This document shows positions 52,434 through 61,992 of a stretch of 64,000 nt of DNA, piece by piece; within the stretch, counting starts at the first letter, position 1, and each line of letters opens with the position of its first letter. This stretch comes from an uncultured Clostridia bacterium (lineage in GTDB: Bacteria > Bacillota > Clostridia > Oscillospirales > QAKW01), in the NCBI GenBank assembly GCA_944385895.1, contig CALWYZ010000001.1, positions 1 to 64,000 of the forward strand. The letters are read 5' to 3'. The position numbers and the translations under genes were made by a program. The notes below the pieces were generated by a model. That model was not told the DNA's origin and made no database searches. It saw nothing but the letters and a program-made list of their open reading frames with translations.

Positions 52434-52479
52434 TTCCATTTCTCCTTTTTTTACTGTTATTGACAGTATTAATAATCTT

Positions 52480-52507
52480 ATTATATAATTAAGATGCATA
52501 TTGTAAA
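52480..52507 (-). promoter_or_regulatory. Promoter of the divergent TIM-barrel gene
   Basis: On the minus strand TTTACA (52507-52502), 16 bp, TATAAT (52485-52480). It faces the araC-like gene, so the 128-bp gap is the likely operator region. Confidence 0.7.
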
Positions 52508-52561
52508 TATTATTATTTTGCCGTAAAATGACATTATATTGTCTTGAAAGGCGGAGGTTTT

Positions 52562-53365
52562 ATGTATTTAAATTATGAACATCACAATTATATAGATCCT
52601 CAATTGCCAATATCTTTTCATCTTGACAAGCAGAGTAACCGCTCTTTACCGTTTCCGCGGCACTGGCATGAACATATAGAGCTGCTGTATGTAAAAAAAG
52701 GGACGTGCATGGTACAGGGAAACGGGGTGGAGGTCACCGCCGGGGAAGGGGAAATAATTATGATAACCCCCAACTGTATACACTATATTTATACAGGTGA
52801 TGATGTATGTATGTATTACTGTATAACTGTGGACAAAAGCTTTTGCGACAAATCGGGAATTCCGATAAGCTCCGGTCAGTTTGCAATGAATATACATGAT
52901 GAATATGCAAAAGTTTGTTACAAAAATATAATTGAAATAATGTTGAATAAGCCTCGTTATTATAAAGAAGAGGTAAAGGCGCTTGTTGTGCAGCTGATGA
53001 TCCGATGCTGTAGATCAGCGGAAAATATACAGATGTTTGCAGATACCAAAGAGATAACCTCGCAGCTGGTGGTAAAGGCAATAGACTATATTTACGCGCA
53101 TTTCAATGAACCTATAACAGTGAACGAATTATGTACATATCTTGGCTTCAGCAAATATTATGTCTGCCGTAAGTTTAAAGCCCAGACCGGCAAGACAATA
53201 ATCGATTATGTAAATTATTTGCGCTGTATGAACGCTAAACGACTTATTGAAAGCGGAAAATTCAATATAACAGAGAGTGCCAGACTCAGCGGATTTAACA
53301 ATATGTCTTATTTTACAAGAACTTACCGCAGGCATATGGGATATCTACCCTCAAAGGAAATCTGA
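52562..53365 (+). CDS. AraC-family transcriptional regulator with cupin sensor
   Basis: The 267-residue protein has an N-terminal cupin (F-P-R-H-W-H-E-H-I-E-L near 34-44) and two C-terminal HTH motifs (TVNELCTYLGFSKYYVCRKF near 187-206 and N-I-T-E-S-A-R-L-S-G-F-N-N-M-S-Y-F near 236-252). It is probably the sugar-responsive activator of the surrounding isomerase and dehydrogenase genes. ATG at 52562 with GGCGGAGG. Confidence 0.92.
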   Translation: MYLNYEHHNYIDPQLPISFHLDKQSNRSLPFPRHWHEHIELLYVKKGTCMVQGNGVEVTAGEGEIIMITPNCIHYIYTGDDVCMYYCITVDKSFCDKSGIPISSGQFAMNIHDEYAKVCYKNIIEIMLNKPRYYKEEVKALVVQLMIRCCRSAENIQMFADTKEITSQLVVKAIDYIYAHFNEPITVNELCTYLGFSKYYVCRKFKAQTGKTIIDYVNYLRCMNAKRLIESGKFNITESARLSGFNNMSYFTRTYRRHMGYLPSKEI

Positions 53366-53472
53366 CACTCTATATATATTTTGTTTTAAAGAAATATTTG
53401 ATTTGCTATTGAAATAGTTATAAGGTATGATATAATATTAAATAATAAAATATGATATGGAGGAAAATAACT

Positions 53473-54285
53473 ATGTCATTACCGGTTGCAGTTCAGGTAT
53501 ATTCTGTCAGAGATGATGCGAAAGCTGATTTACAGGGTACACTGGAAAAAATAAAAGCCATGGGATATGAGGGCGTTGAGTTTGCAGGCCTTTACGGATA
53601 TGCGCCTGCAGACATTAAAGAAATGCTGGAAAAGACAGGTCTTGTTGCCGTTTCGGCTCATGTCCCGTTTGCAGATCTGAGACGTGATGCCAAGGGCGTT
53701 ATAGCGGATTATGTAACTTTGGGTTGCAAATGGATAGCGGTGCCGTACCTTGATAAGGCGGATCGTCCGGGCAGCGGAGATTTCGATAAGACTATAGCGG
53801 ATATAAAAGAGATAGCCTTGCAGGCACAGGCACAGGGAATACAGCTTTTATATCATAATCATGATTTTGAGTTTGTCAAGATAGCAGATAAGTATGCTCT
53901 TGATGTACTGTATGACAGTATAAGTGCGGATCTGCTTAAGACAGAGCTTGACACATGCTGGGTAAAGGTCGGCGGAGAGGATCCGGCAAATTACATTCTT
54001 AAGTATTCCGGCCGCGCTCCGCTTGTTCATCTAAAAGATTTTAAGGGTACAAAAAGCGAACATATGTACGGGCTTATTGGCAAAGACGATAAAGCAGAGG
54101 TTTCAGATAAGTTTGAGCTCAGACCGGTAGGCTTCGGAGTTCAGGAATGGCCGTCTATCCTTGAAGCGTCTGAAAAAGCCGGAGCCGAATGGGTTATTGT
54201 GGAGCAGGATTCTGCAACAATGGGCAAAACGCCGCTCGAGTCTATCAAGATGTCAAGAGACTATCTTAAAATATTAAATTATTAG
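53473..54285 (+). CDS. Third xylose-isomerase-like TIM barrel
   Basis: The 270-residue protein has Q-V-Y-S-V-R-D-D near 8, G-V-E-F-A-G-L near 37, V-S-A-H-V-P-F near 60, LLYHNHDFEF near 127, E-L-D-T-C-W-V near 157 and V-H-L-K-D-F-K-G near 185, the metal residues of the sugar phosphate isomerase/epimerase family. It is close to sugar-lactone or keto-glucoside type enzymes that pair with Gfo/Idh/MocA dehydrogenases. ATG at 53473 with GGAGG. It precedes the dehydrogenase by 12 bp. Confidence 0.9.
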   Translation: MSLPVAVQVYSVRDDAKADLQGTLEKIKAMGYEGVEFAGLYGYAPADIKEMLEKTGLVAVSAHVPFADLRRDAKGVIADYVTLGCKWIAVPYLDKADRPGSGDFDKTIADIKEIALQAQAQGIQLLYHNHDFEFVKIADKYALDVLYDSISADLLKTELDTCWVKVGGEDPANYILKYSGRAPLVHLKDFKGTKSEHMYGLIGKDDKAEVSDKFELRPVGFGVQEWPSILEASEKAGAEWVIVEQDSATMGKTPLESIKMSRDYLKILNY

Positions 54286-54297
54286 GAGTATAATGTT

Positions 54298-55473
54298 ATG
54301 GGGAAAGACGATGCAATTTTGAATCAGTTTAAAGAAGACCAGTCCTCAGATTCTCATGTGGATACCGGAAAGCGTATGCGCGTCGGTATAATCGGAACCG
54401 GCTGGATAGCGGATGCACATATAAAAAGCTATCTTAAAATGCCTGATGTTGACATAGTCGCAGGCGCGGATCTCATACCCGGCAAGGCTGAAAAATTCTT
54501 TGAAAAATGGGGCGTTGAGAACGTCAAATGCTATAAAAACCATAAGGAAATGCTGGATGACAGCAGTCTGAAGCTGGACGCTGTAAGCGTTTGTACATAT
54601 AATTGCCAGCATGCAGAGCCTACAATATATGCTTTGAATAAGGGTGTGCATGTGCTTTTGGAAAAACCTATGTGTGTGACAACACAAGAGGCAGTTGACA
54701 TAGTAAGAGCAGAAAAAGCATCAGGCAAAGTACTATCTATCGGTTTTCAGCCGCGGTTTGATGCAAATATGAAGAAAATAAAAGAAATCGTTCAAAGCGG
54801 TGTGCTGGGTAAGGTTTACTATATCCAGACAGGCGGCGGCAGACGCCGCGGTATACCCACGCCGTTTGGGACTACTTTTATTGAAAAGGAAACCGGCGGC
54901 ATAGGAGCTTTGGGAGATATAGGATGCTATTCTCTTGATATGGTACTTAACGCTGTCGGATATCCCAGACCTCTTACGGTATCCGGATATAAATCTGACT
55001 TTTTCGGAGTACGTGAGAGCTATTATCCCAAGCATCCCGAATATGCCAAAAAATTCGGTGTTGACGATTTTGCCGCTGCCTTTGTTCGTCTCGAGGGCGA
55101 TATAATACTTGATTTCCGTATTGCGTGGGCGATGAATATGGACACTCCCGGTGATACTATAATACTCGGAACTGAGGGCGGCCTTAGGATTCCGTCAACT
55201 GAGTGTTGGAACGGAACGGTAGGCGGACCCATGAAGATTTATCATGAGGTGGCCGGTATGCAGGTCGAGACTGAGATCCCTATCATTAAACCAAAGGATA
55301 ACGCGCCGTCTCTGTTTGATATGAAGATACGCTCGTTCCTTGACGCGTGCAAAAACGGAACACCCGCTCCGGTACCGTCATCACAGATAATTTATAACCA
55401 GGCAATTATTGACGGTATAACAAAATCTTCAGAGCTCGGCAAGGAAATACAAATTGAGATACCGCAAATATAA
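54298..55473 (+). CDS. Gfo/Idh/MocA-family sugar or inositol dehydrogenase
   Basis: The 391-residue protein has a Rossmann domain with VGIIGTGWIADAH near 29-41, the E-K-P motif HVLLEKPMCVTT near 118-129 (catalytic Lys) and a C-terminal alpha/beta domain with a G-D-I-G-C-Y-S-L-D motif near 205. These NAD(P)-dependent enzymes oxidise a sugar hydroxyl, often at C3 of glycosides. About 27 residues precede the usual start of the fold; they are hydrophilic, and the ATG at 54298 has AGGAG in good position. Confidence 0.93.
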   Translation: MGKDDAILNQFKEDQSSDSHVDTGKRMRVGIIGTGWIADAHIKSYLKMPDVDIVAGADLIPGKAEKFFEKWGVENVKCYKNHKEMLDDSSLKLDAVSVCTYNCQHAEPTIYALNKGVHVLLEKPMCVTTQEAVDIVRAEKASGKVLSIGFQPRFDANMKKIKEIVQSGVLGKVYYIQTGGGRRRGIPTPFGTTFIEKETGGIGALGDIGCYSLDMVLNAVGYPRPLTVSGYKSDFFGVRESYYPKHPEYAKKFGVDDFAAAFVRLEGDIILDFRIAWAMNMDTPGDTIILGTEGGLRIPSTECWNGTVGGPMKIYHEVAGMQVETEIPIIKPKDNAPSLFDMKIRSFLDACKNGTPAPVPSSQIIYNQAIIDGITKSSELGKEIQIEIPQI

Positions 55474-55476
55474 AGC

Positions 55477-55518
55477 TAAAAATAAGGCGGTGCAATATTG
55501 CACCTCCTTATTTTTTTA
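55477..55518 (+). terminator. Terminator of the isomerase-dehydrogenase operon
   Basis: AAATAAGG-GGTGCA pairs with TGCACC-CCTTATTT around ATAT, then T tract. Confidence 0.88.
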
Positions 55519-55612
55519 TATTATTGAAAAAATGTTTATTTACAGGTATAATAAATTAAACGGTGTTTTTATGACTGTTTTATAATCAGACATCGGAACG
55601 GAGATTTTTGAA

Positions 55613-57214
55613 ATGAAATTGACATTTTTGGGTGCCGCTCATGAAGTGACCGGCTCATGTACGCTTCTTGAGGCGTGCGGATATAAAATACTTATTGACT
55701 GCGGTATGGAGCAGGGGCAGGATATTTATGAGAACTGCCATATACCGATTTCTGCAAATGAAATTGATTGTATATTTCTCACCCATGCGCATATAGATCA
55801 TTCCGGAAAGCTGCCTGCTTTGGCAAAGGATGGATATGAAGGACCGGTATATGCAACATATGCCACGCATAAGCTGTGTGATATCATGCTCAAGGATTCG
55901 GCGCATATTCAGGAATTTGAGGCTGAGTGGCGCAACCGAAAGGCAAAGCGCTCAGGGGAAAAGGAGTATGTTCCTATATACACAATGGAGGATGCCGAAA
56001 ATATACTTTCATGCTTTAAGCCGTGTGATTACGGAAAAGAATATCAGATCCTTGATTGTATAAAAGCCCGTTTTCTGGATGCGGGACATCTGCTGGGCTC
56101 ATCGAGTATAGAAATTACTGTGACGGAAAATGATCAGACCCGTACGTTTTTGTTTTCGGGTGATATCGGGAACATTTCTCGGCCCCTTATACGTGATCCT
56201 CAGAAACCTGATAAGGCGGATATAGTTGTAATAGAATCGACTTATGGAAACCGTCTGCACGGAGAGCGCCCGGACTATGTCAGTCAGCTGACCCATATAA
56301 TACAGGATACTTTTGATAGAGGCGGAAACGTTGTCGTTCCGTCATTTGCCGTGGGCAGAACACAGGAGCTTTTATATCTGATACGCGATATAAAAGATAA
56401 AAATCTGATAAAAAATCACGATAATTTTCCTGTCTGGGTAGACAGTCCCATGGCTGTTGAGACAACGCATGTCTATTCCAATGACATGATGGATTATTAT
56501 GACAGCCAGACCCTGGAGCTTCTGAAAGCCGGAATAAATCCTATTTTGTTTGACGATCTAAAGCTTGCAGTTACAAGCGACGACTCCAAAATGATAAATA
56601 ATGACCAGACCCCGAAAATCATACTTTCTGCCTCCGGTATGTGCGAGGCGGGGCGTATACGCCATCATTTAAAGCATAACCTGTGGCGAAGCGACAGTAC
56701 GATTCTGTTTGTCGGGTATCAGACTGAGGGTACTCTCGGAAGAAAGCTTTTGGACGGGGCTCAAAGCGTAAAGCTTTTCGGTGAGGAGATAAGCGTCAGG
56801 GCTCATATAGAACAGATGGAAGGTATAAGCGGACACGCGGATAAAAATATGCTTCTTGGCTGGCTTGCAAATCTGAAAAACACGCCCGAAACCGTATTTG
56901 TCAATCACGGCGATGACAGTGTCTGCGATGAATTTGCACAGCAGATTATGAGTGTTCTCAAGTTTCCTGAGGCCGTGGCGCCCTATAACGGCGCGCAGTA
57001 TGATATAACAAAACATGTTTGTATTTACGGCGGCAACAGGCAAAAGATAGTCAAATCAGGCGGCAGCGCAAAGATAAGTGAGGCGTTCAGAGCTCTTATG
57101 GAGGCCGGAAAGCGTCTTTTGCGAGTTATCGAACATAACAGAGGCGGAGCAAACAAAGATCTTAAAAAATTTACAAAGGAAATTGACTTACTTTGCCAAA
57201 AGTGGGACAGATAA
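55613..57214 (+). CDS. MBL-fold beta-CASP ribonuclease
   Basis: The 533-residue protein has the metallo-beta-lactamase HxHxDH motif LTHAHIDHSGKL near 57-68, D-A-G-H-L-L-G-S near 157, F-S-G-D-I-G-N near 182, a beta-CASP domain (VVVPSFAVGRTQELLY near 242 and S-A-S-G-M-C-E-A-G near 340) and the C-terminal G-I-S-G-H-A-D-K motif. Members act as RNA exo/endonucleases (CPSF73-like). The C-terminal tail of about 70 residues after the RMMBL motif is not conserved in my memory. Promoter not clear; a terminator follows. Confidence 0.93.
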   Translation: MKLTFLGAAHEVTGSCTLLEACGYKILIDCGMEQGQDIYENCHIPISANEIDCIFLTHAHIDHSGKLPALAKDGYEGPVYATYATHKLCDIMLKDSAHIQEFEAEWRNRKAKRSGEKEYVPIYTMEDAENILSCFKPCDYGKEYQILDCIKARFLDAGHLLGSSSIEITVTENDQTRTFLFSGDIGNISRPLIRDPQKPDKADIVVIESTYGNRLHGERPDYVSQLTHIIQDTFDRGGNVVVPSFAVGRTQELLYLIRDIKDKNLIKNHDNFPVWVDSPMAVETTHVYSNDMMDYYDSQTLELLKAGINPILFDDLKLAVTSDDSKMINNDQTPKIILSASGMCEAGRIRHHLKHNLWRSDSTILFVGYQTEGTLGRKLLDGAQSVKLFGEEISVRAHIEQMEGISGHADKNMLLGWLANLKNTPETVFVNHGDDSVCDEFAQQIMSVLKFPEAVAPYNGAQYDITKHVCIYGGNRQKIVKSGGSAKISEAFRALMEAGKRLLRVIEHNRGGANKDLKKFTKEIDLLCQKWDR

Positions 57215-57247
57215 AAAAACCGCAGTCTTAATGACTGCGGTTTTCAT
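57212..57247 (+). terminator. Terminator of the beta-CASP gene
   Basis: AAACCGCAGTC and GACTGCGGTTT pair around TTAAT. Confidence 0.88.
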
Positions 57248-57296
57248 TTTTATATAAGTGCTGCAGCTGAAAAATAATTCTTCGGCGCAGAATATT

Positions 57297-57767
57297 TTAT
57301 TTTATATATGCACGTTCTATTATCTGATCTTCAATTGGTTTATCCATATAATCCACACTTGTGTTTGCAATTTCGTCAACAGCATCCATACCCGAAACGA
57401 CTTTGCCGAATGCCGCGTATTGTCCGTCAAGATGGGGTGCGTCTGCGTGCATTATAAAAAACTGACTCCCCGCGCTGTTTGGGTTCATGGATCTTGCCAT
57501 TGAAATAACTCCGCGGGTATGCTTCAGGTCGTTCTTGAACCCGTTGGCTTGGAATTCTCCCTCTATACTGTATCCCGGACCGCCCATACCGGTACCGTCA
57601 GGGCATCCGCCCTGTATCATAAATCCTGGGATTACACGGTGGAATGTAAGCCCGTCATAAAAACCTTCAGTTACAAGCTTTTCAAAATTTTCGCATGTCT
57701 TGGGTGCTATATCGGGATAGAGCTCTATCTCAATTTTTTTGCCGTTTTTTAGTTCAAGTACAACCAT
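57297..57767 (-). CDS. Cyclophilin-type peptidyl-prolyl isomerase
   Basis: The 156-residue protein is a single cyclophilin domain: LTFHRVIPGFMIQGGCPDGTG near 40-60 (split signature with the catalytic Arg), GVISMARS and SAGSQFFIMHADAPHLDGQYAAFG near 98-121. It lacks a signal peptide, so it is cytoplasmic. It lies 18 bp after murA and is probably cotranscribed. Confidence 0.95.
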   Translation of the reverse strand: MVVLELKNGKKIEIELYPDIAPKTCENFEKLVTEGFYDGLTFHRVIPGFMIQGGCPDGTGMGGPGYSIEGEFQANGFKNDLKHTRGVISMARSMNPNSAGSQFFIMHADAPHLDGQYAAFGKVVSGMDAVDEIANTSVDYMDKPIEDQIIERAYIK

Positions 57768-57785
57768 TTTGAATATTTTCTCCTG

Positions 57786-59054
57786 TCATCTGTTTTCTGG
57801 TACGTCTATTTTGCGTATGTTGGCACCCAGCCCTCGGAACTTTTCAATTATATTTTCATATCCGCGTTCAATGTGTTCAATATCTTCTATGACAGTGGTA
57901 CCGCTTGCCACAAGTCCTGCTATTATCATAGCCGCGCCTGCGCGCAGGTCACAGGACCGGATAGGTGCGCCTAAAAACTGTACCCCGCCCTCTATTGTGG
58001 CAACATTTCCGGTAACTGTAATTTTTGCTCCGAGTTTGCGCAGCTCATCTACATATTTGAATCTGCTTTCCCATATATTCTCCGTAACCCGGCTTGTACC
58101 GTCGGCAAGTGACATAAGTACTGCCATCTGGGGATGCATGTCTGTGGGAAATCCAGGGTACGGCATTGTTTTTATGCTGGCGCTTTCAATGACGCCTGAG
58201 CCTATCACACGGATATAATCATCAAACTCAATTATCTTTACATTCATTTCCGACAGTTTTCTGGAAATACACTCAAGGTGTTTGGGTATAACATTTTTTA
58301 TAGTAACGTCGCCGCGTGTTGCAGCTGCCGCCACCATAAACGTACCTGCCTCTATCTGGTCGGGGATTACTGCATATGTTCCTCCGCATAAGCGCGACAC
58401 GCCTCTTACCTTAATAACGTCAGTACCGGCGCCTGATATATCGGCGCCCATAGAATTGAGAAAGTTTGCAACATCAACAATATGCGGCTCTTTAGCTACG
58501 TTTTCCATAACAGTAAGGCCCTCTGCAGTCGCCGCCGCTATCATGGTATTTATAGTAGCGCCTACCGATACCACGTCAAAGTACACATGGTTGCCCACAA
58601 GAGAGCTGCATTTGGCATGAACGTTACCTCGTTCAAAATCCACCTTTGCACCCAGCGACTCAAATCCCTTTATGTGTTGGTCGATTGGTCTCAGTCCTAT
58701 TGAACAGCCGCCCGGCATTGCCACCGTTGTGTCTCTCCACCGCCCAAGCAGCGCACCCAGAAAATAATAAGAGGCTCTGAGTCTTCGTGCAAGGTCATAC
58801 GGAATCTCACAGTTTTTAATATCAGTGCAGTCTATTTCAAGCGTTTTTTCATCAATATTTCTGATTCCGGCGCCCATATATTTCAAGATTTTAAGAATGT
58901 TTTCAACGTCACTTATGCGTGGTACGTTTTCAATAACGCATTTTCCGCAAACCATGACAGTCGCGGGCAGTATTGCAACAATTGCATTTTTGCCGCCGCT
59001 TATCTCGACTTGTCCGTCCAGTCGGCATGGTCCGTTAATGACGATTTTTTTCAA
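57786..59054 (-). CDS. murA: UDP-N-acetylglucosamine 1-carboxyvinyltransferase
   Basis: The 422-residue enzyme makes the first committed step to peptidoglycan, adding PEP to UDP-GlcNAc. Lys22-Asn23 lies in G-G-K-N, the catalytic Cys117 in MPGGCSIGLRPIDQH (so it should be fosfomycin-sensitive), and P-G-F-P-T-D near 306. I chose TTG at 59054, with an AAGGGGG ribosome site; the frame opens earlier with TTG at 59078, but a TATAAT at 59088-59083 puts the RNA start at about 59076. Many Clostridia have two MurA copies; the window cannot show a second. Confidence 0.95.
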   Translation of the reverse strand: MKKIVINGPCRLDGQVEISGGKNAIVAILPATVMVCGKCVIENVPRISDVENILKILKYMGAGIRNIDEKTLEIDCTDIKNCEIPYDLARRLRASYYFLGALLGRWRDTTVAMPGGCSIGLRPIDQHIKGFESLGAKVDFERGNVHAKCSSLVGNHVYFDVVSVGATINTMIAAATAEGLTVMENVAKEPHIVDVANFLNSMGADISGAGTDVIKVRGVSRLCGGTYAVIPDQIEAGTFMVAAAATRGDVTIKNVIPKHLECISRKLSEMNVKIIEFDDYIRVIGSGVIESASIKTMPYPGFPTDMHPQMAVLMSLADGTSRVTENIWESRFKYVDELRKLGAKITVTGNVATIEGGVQFLGAPIRSCDLRAGAAMIIAGLVASGTTVIEDIEHIERGYENIIEKFRGLGANIRKIDVPENR

Positions 59055-59245
59055 ACGCTGCGCCCCCTTTTCTTCCAAAATAATTATATACCAAATTAAA
59101 ACATTTTAACGCATAGCACAACATTTAATCAGTATATCATATTGTTTTGGAAAAATAAAGCTAAAGTTTATAAAATATACTTATAATGTTAAATTCAATC
59201 TATGCATTATTTTGAAAGAGCAAGATACAGAATTGTGGAATGCTA

Positions 59246-61309
59246 TCAATAAATATATTTCTGACAGAAGTTTTTAAACAGGTTTGCGACCTGAGCACGT
59301 GTAGAGCCGGATCTTGGCTCGAATGTTGTTTCTGTCATACCGTCTATTATACCATATTTGTAGCAAGTATAAATTGCTTCTCTTGCATAGCTTTGAATAT
59401 TACTGTCATCTGCAAATACAAAGCTGTTGTCTGCCTGCTCGAAGTTAAATCCCAGATACTGGGCATATCTTAAAATCATGACGCACATTTGTTGACGTGA
59501 TACAGATAAGTGAGGCTCAAATGTAGTGGGAGTCATTCCGTTGACAATACCGCAGCTGACAGCCCAATCTACAGCCTTGGCAAACCAGCGGTCAGGCTCG
59601 ACATCTTGAAAATTTCTGCTGGTATAATTTGAAAGATCTACATTGGTAAGGTTTGCAAGAACTTGCACAAACATGGCGCGCGTCATTTCGGTAGCGGGTT
59701 CAAAAGCGGTATCTGTGACCCCTGAAAACAGGTTGGCACCGACTGCGTAATCCACGGCCTGGGCATACCAGCGGGTACTCTGTACATCTGTAAAGTTGCC
59801 GATATTTTCATATTCCGAAGATCCGGATGACTTTGTAAATGCTTTTACACACAGCATTGGATTGTATATTTTACTGTCTTCTATTACTGTTTGAGAATTC
59901 AGTATATAGCAAACCGACTCAAGTGTAGCAAGCTCAGACAGGGATGTGCCTATATAGCATGTATTTGGTATACACACCGAATTATCAATGATCCGGCGCA
60001 AATCCGACTGTATTGCAAACTGTACCTGCCCTGAATCTGAAGACATTTCAATGGCAATGTAGTATTCATTACCGGACAGCTTTGTAGGTGTCACAGGCAT
60101 TACGTAATAACCGACGGTATCAAAATACTGCTGATGTATTGTGATATAGCTGTTTTTGTCAGTAAAATCTCCGGTGGTGTTGATATGCACTTTTACAGTG
60201 ATACCGGGCTGGGTAATATAAGTGGCAACGGCACTGACTGTTTCGTCTGGTCTGTCTGCCACAAACCGTGTGACGCAAAAAATGCTGTCGTTTGTTGTCG
60301 ATGCCAGACTTTGAGTCCAGCCCATATAGTCATATTGATAGATATTGTCATACAGGCTGTTTTCCATTTCATAGTCGGTAGCGTAAATCTGGTTTGTTAT
60401 ATGTTTGTCATAATAAGAAACATAAACATAATCAGAGGTATTGTTATCATGATAAAGCCCCCAGCTGTTTTTAACAATAAATGCTCCGTCACCGTCGGGG
60501 ATATGAGTAAAGTTAGATGCGCTGTAATTATCGTCCCATCCAATGATTGTGACAGCGTGATTAGGTGAGTTTTCTATACCGTCGTAATAATAATTTGTTT
60601 TATTCACAGGCTGATATGCCATACTCTGGTCATAAAACAGTGAAGTGCCGACTGCACCGTATTCTGTCACAAGTGATTTTATGGTGTTTACTGCGTTGCT
60701 GTTGTATGTGTTTTGGCTGTTTACTCCGAATTCAAACATCGGCACGCTTACAAGTCTTCCGTAACGCTTCAGATCATCCGGGTCGACAGAGCGCTGTTCA
60801 TTGATTGAAAACGGCTCGTCTTGCTCCATAACGCTTCCTGCGCGGGCAAGATAAGCTGTTGAAAACAGCTCATTTCCGGAAGAGTTTGGATTTCTCATAT
60901 ATCCGTACAATGAATTTGTGATATTTGACGTTTCAAACTTCATTGCCTGCTCGGAGAAGTCATATTTAACACCGTATTTTTTAGCAAGGTTTATTTCCAG
61001 AAGCTCATTGTGAGTAAATGCCCAGCAAACATCAGAGCTGCCCTGATTATCAACACCTGAGGTATATCCCAAATCTTTGGAACTATAATAATCCGGAAAT
61101 ACCGATTCGCCTTTCAAAGCATAGGTGTTGTCAGATACTGCCGCTGCCGGAAGGGAAACAAAACTTACGGTACTTCCGTCAGAACCGATATTCTGTTTAA
61201 TAACCGGCGCAGCGTTGTATCCATTGCTGTCTGAAGTAAATCCAAAGCTGAAAAACGCATTTATCAGCAAGGTTGTCGTGATCATAATGGAAATGACTCT
61301 TTTTTTCAT
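59246..61309 (-). CDS. Secreted papain-like (C1) protease with three SLH domains
   Basis: The 687-residue protein has a signal peptide (1-25), a C1 peptidase domain with Cys95 in SSDVCWAF, His251 in SPNHAVTIIGWDD and Asn281 in FIVKNSWG, a beta-rich domain, and three SLH domains near 525-685 with F-T-D-V-Q, R-W-Y-A-Q-A and G-M-T-P-T-T-F-E-P. It is likely tethered to the S-layer and digests peptides outside the cell. The oxyanion Gln precedes Cys in D-N-Q-G. ATG at 61309 overlaps the trmL stop by four bases (ATGA), so a secreted protease is translationally coupled to a tRNA methyltransferase. Confidence 0.92.
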   Translation of the reverse strand: MKKRVISIMITTTLLINAFFSFGFTSDSNGYNAAPVIKQNIGSDGSTVSFVSLPAAAVSDNTYALKGESVFPDYYSSKDLGYTSGVDNQGSSDVCWAFTHNELLEINLAKKYGVKYDFSEQAMKFETSNITNSLYGYMRNPNSSGNELFSTAYLARAGSVMEQDEPFSINEQRSVDPDDLKRYGRLVSVPMFEFGVNSQNTYNSNAVNTIKSLVTEYGAVGTSLFYDQSMAYQPVNKTNYYYDGIENSPNHAVTIIGWDDNYSASNFTHIPDGDGAFIVKNSWGLYHDNNTSDYVYVSYYDKHITNQIYATDYEMENSLYDNIYQYDYMGWTQSLASTTNDSIFCVTRFVADRPDETVSAVATYITQPGITVKVHINTTGDFTDKNSYITIHQQYFDTVGYYVMPVTPTKLSGNEYYIAIEMSSDSGQVQFAIQSDLRRIIDNSVCIPNTCYIGTSLSELATLESVCYILNSQTVIEDSKIYNPMLCVKAFTKSSGSSEYENIGNFTDVQSTRWYAQAVDYAVGANLFSGVTDTAFEPATEMTRAMFVQVLANLTNVDLSNYTSRNFQDVEPDRWFAKAVDWAVSCGIVNGMTPTTFEPHLSVSRQQMCVMILRYAQYLGFNFEQADNSFVFADDSNIQSYAREAIYTCYKYGIIDGMTETTFEPRSGSTRAQVANLFKNFCQKYIY

Positions 61310-61791
61310 ATTATTGTCAGTGCTCCTTTTGTTTTTAGTGATAAAAAGTTTTGCTGGCGTAATGCTTCGTACGCGATAATCGCAACTGAATTTGAAAGAT
61401 TCAGAGAACGCGAATCGTCTGTCATAGGTATTCTTATGCATCGGTCGTAATTGGCTTTGAGCAGCTGCTCGTCAAGACCTTTTGTTTCTTTCCCGAATAC
61501 AAGATAAAGGTCATCTTGAGTCAGCTCCGCGTCAGAATATATCTTCTGCCCTTTAGTTGAGCAGTAATAAAAACTGCCGCTGTTGCATGAGACAAATTCG
61601 CTGTAATTCTCATATACCTTCATGTCAAGATATTTCCAGTAATCAAGCCCGGCTCGTTTAACGGCGCGTTCTGAAATATCAAAGCCTATGGGCTTGACAA
61701 TGTGCAGTTTTATTCCCGTTGCTGCACAGGTTCGGGCAATATTGCCTGTGTTCTGGGGGATCTGCGGCTCTACAAGTACAATGTTTATCAT
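61306..61791 (-). CDS. trmL: tRNA (cytidine/uridine-34 2'-O)-methyltransferase
   Basis: The 161-residue SPOUT enzyme has N-I-V-L-V-E-P-Q-I-P-Q-N-T-G-N-I-A-R at the start, the F-G-K-E-T-K-G-L motif near 103-110 and I-P-M-T-D-D-S-R-S-L-N-L-S-N near 121-134, the knot signature of TrmL (YibK). It methylates the ribose of the wobble base in tRNA-Leu. ATG at 61791 with AAAGG. Confidence 0.95.
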   Translation of the reverse strand: MINIVLVEPQIPQNTGNIARTCAATGIKLHIVKPIGFDISERAVKRAGLDYWKYLDMKVYENYSEFVSCNSGSFYYCSTKGQKIYSDAELTQDDLYLVFGKETKGLDEQLLKANYDRCIRIPMTDDSRSLNLSNSVAIIAYEALRQQNFLSLKTKGALTII

Positions 61792-61938
61792 ATATTTACC
61801 TTTATCCAAACTGTTTTATACATTTTATCAGAATCAAACAAAAAATTCAATAGAAGTCGGGCAACGGATAAAATTAACAGCATCTTTTTAAATTATACAC
61901 ACTAACAAAATATGCTTTAGGGCATTAGAGTATAATCA

Positions 61939-61975
61939 AACATCCCGGTGTGCATTAAGTTATGCACCCCGGGAT
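61939..61975 (-). terminator. Probable terminator of mgtE
   Basis: On the minus strand CCCGGGGTGCAT pairs with ATGCACACCGGG; only a short T-rich stretch follows, so termination may be weak. Confidence 0.6.
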
Positions 61976-61992
61976 ATATGGTCTGGTATAGG

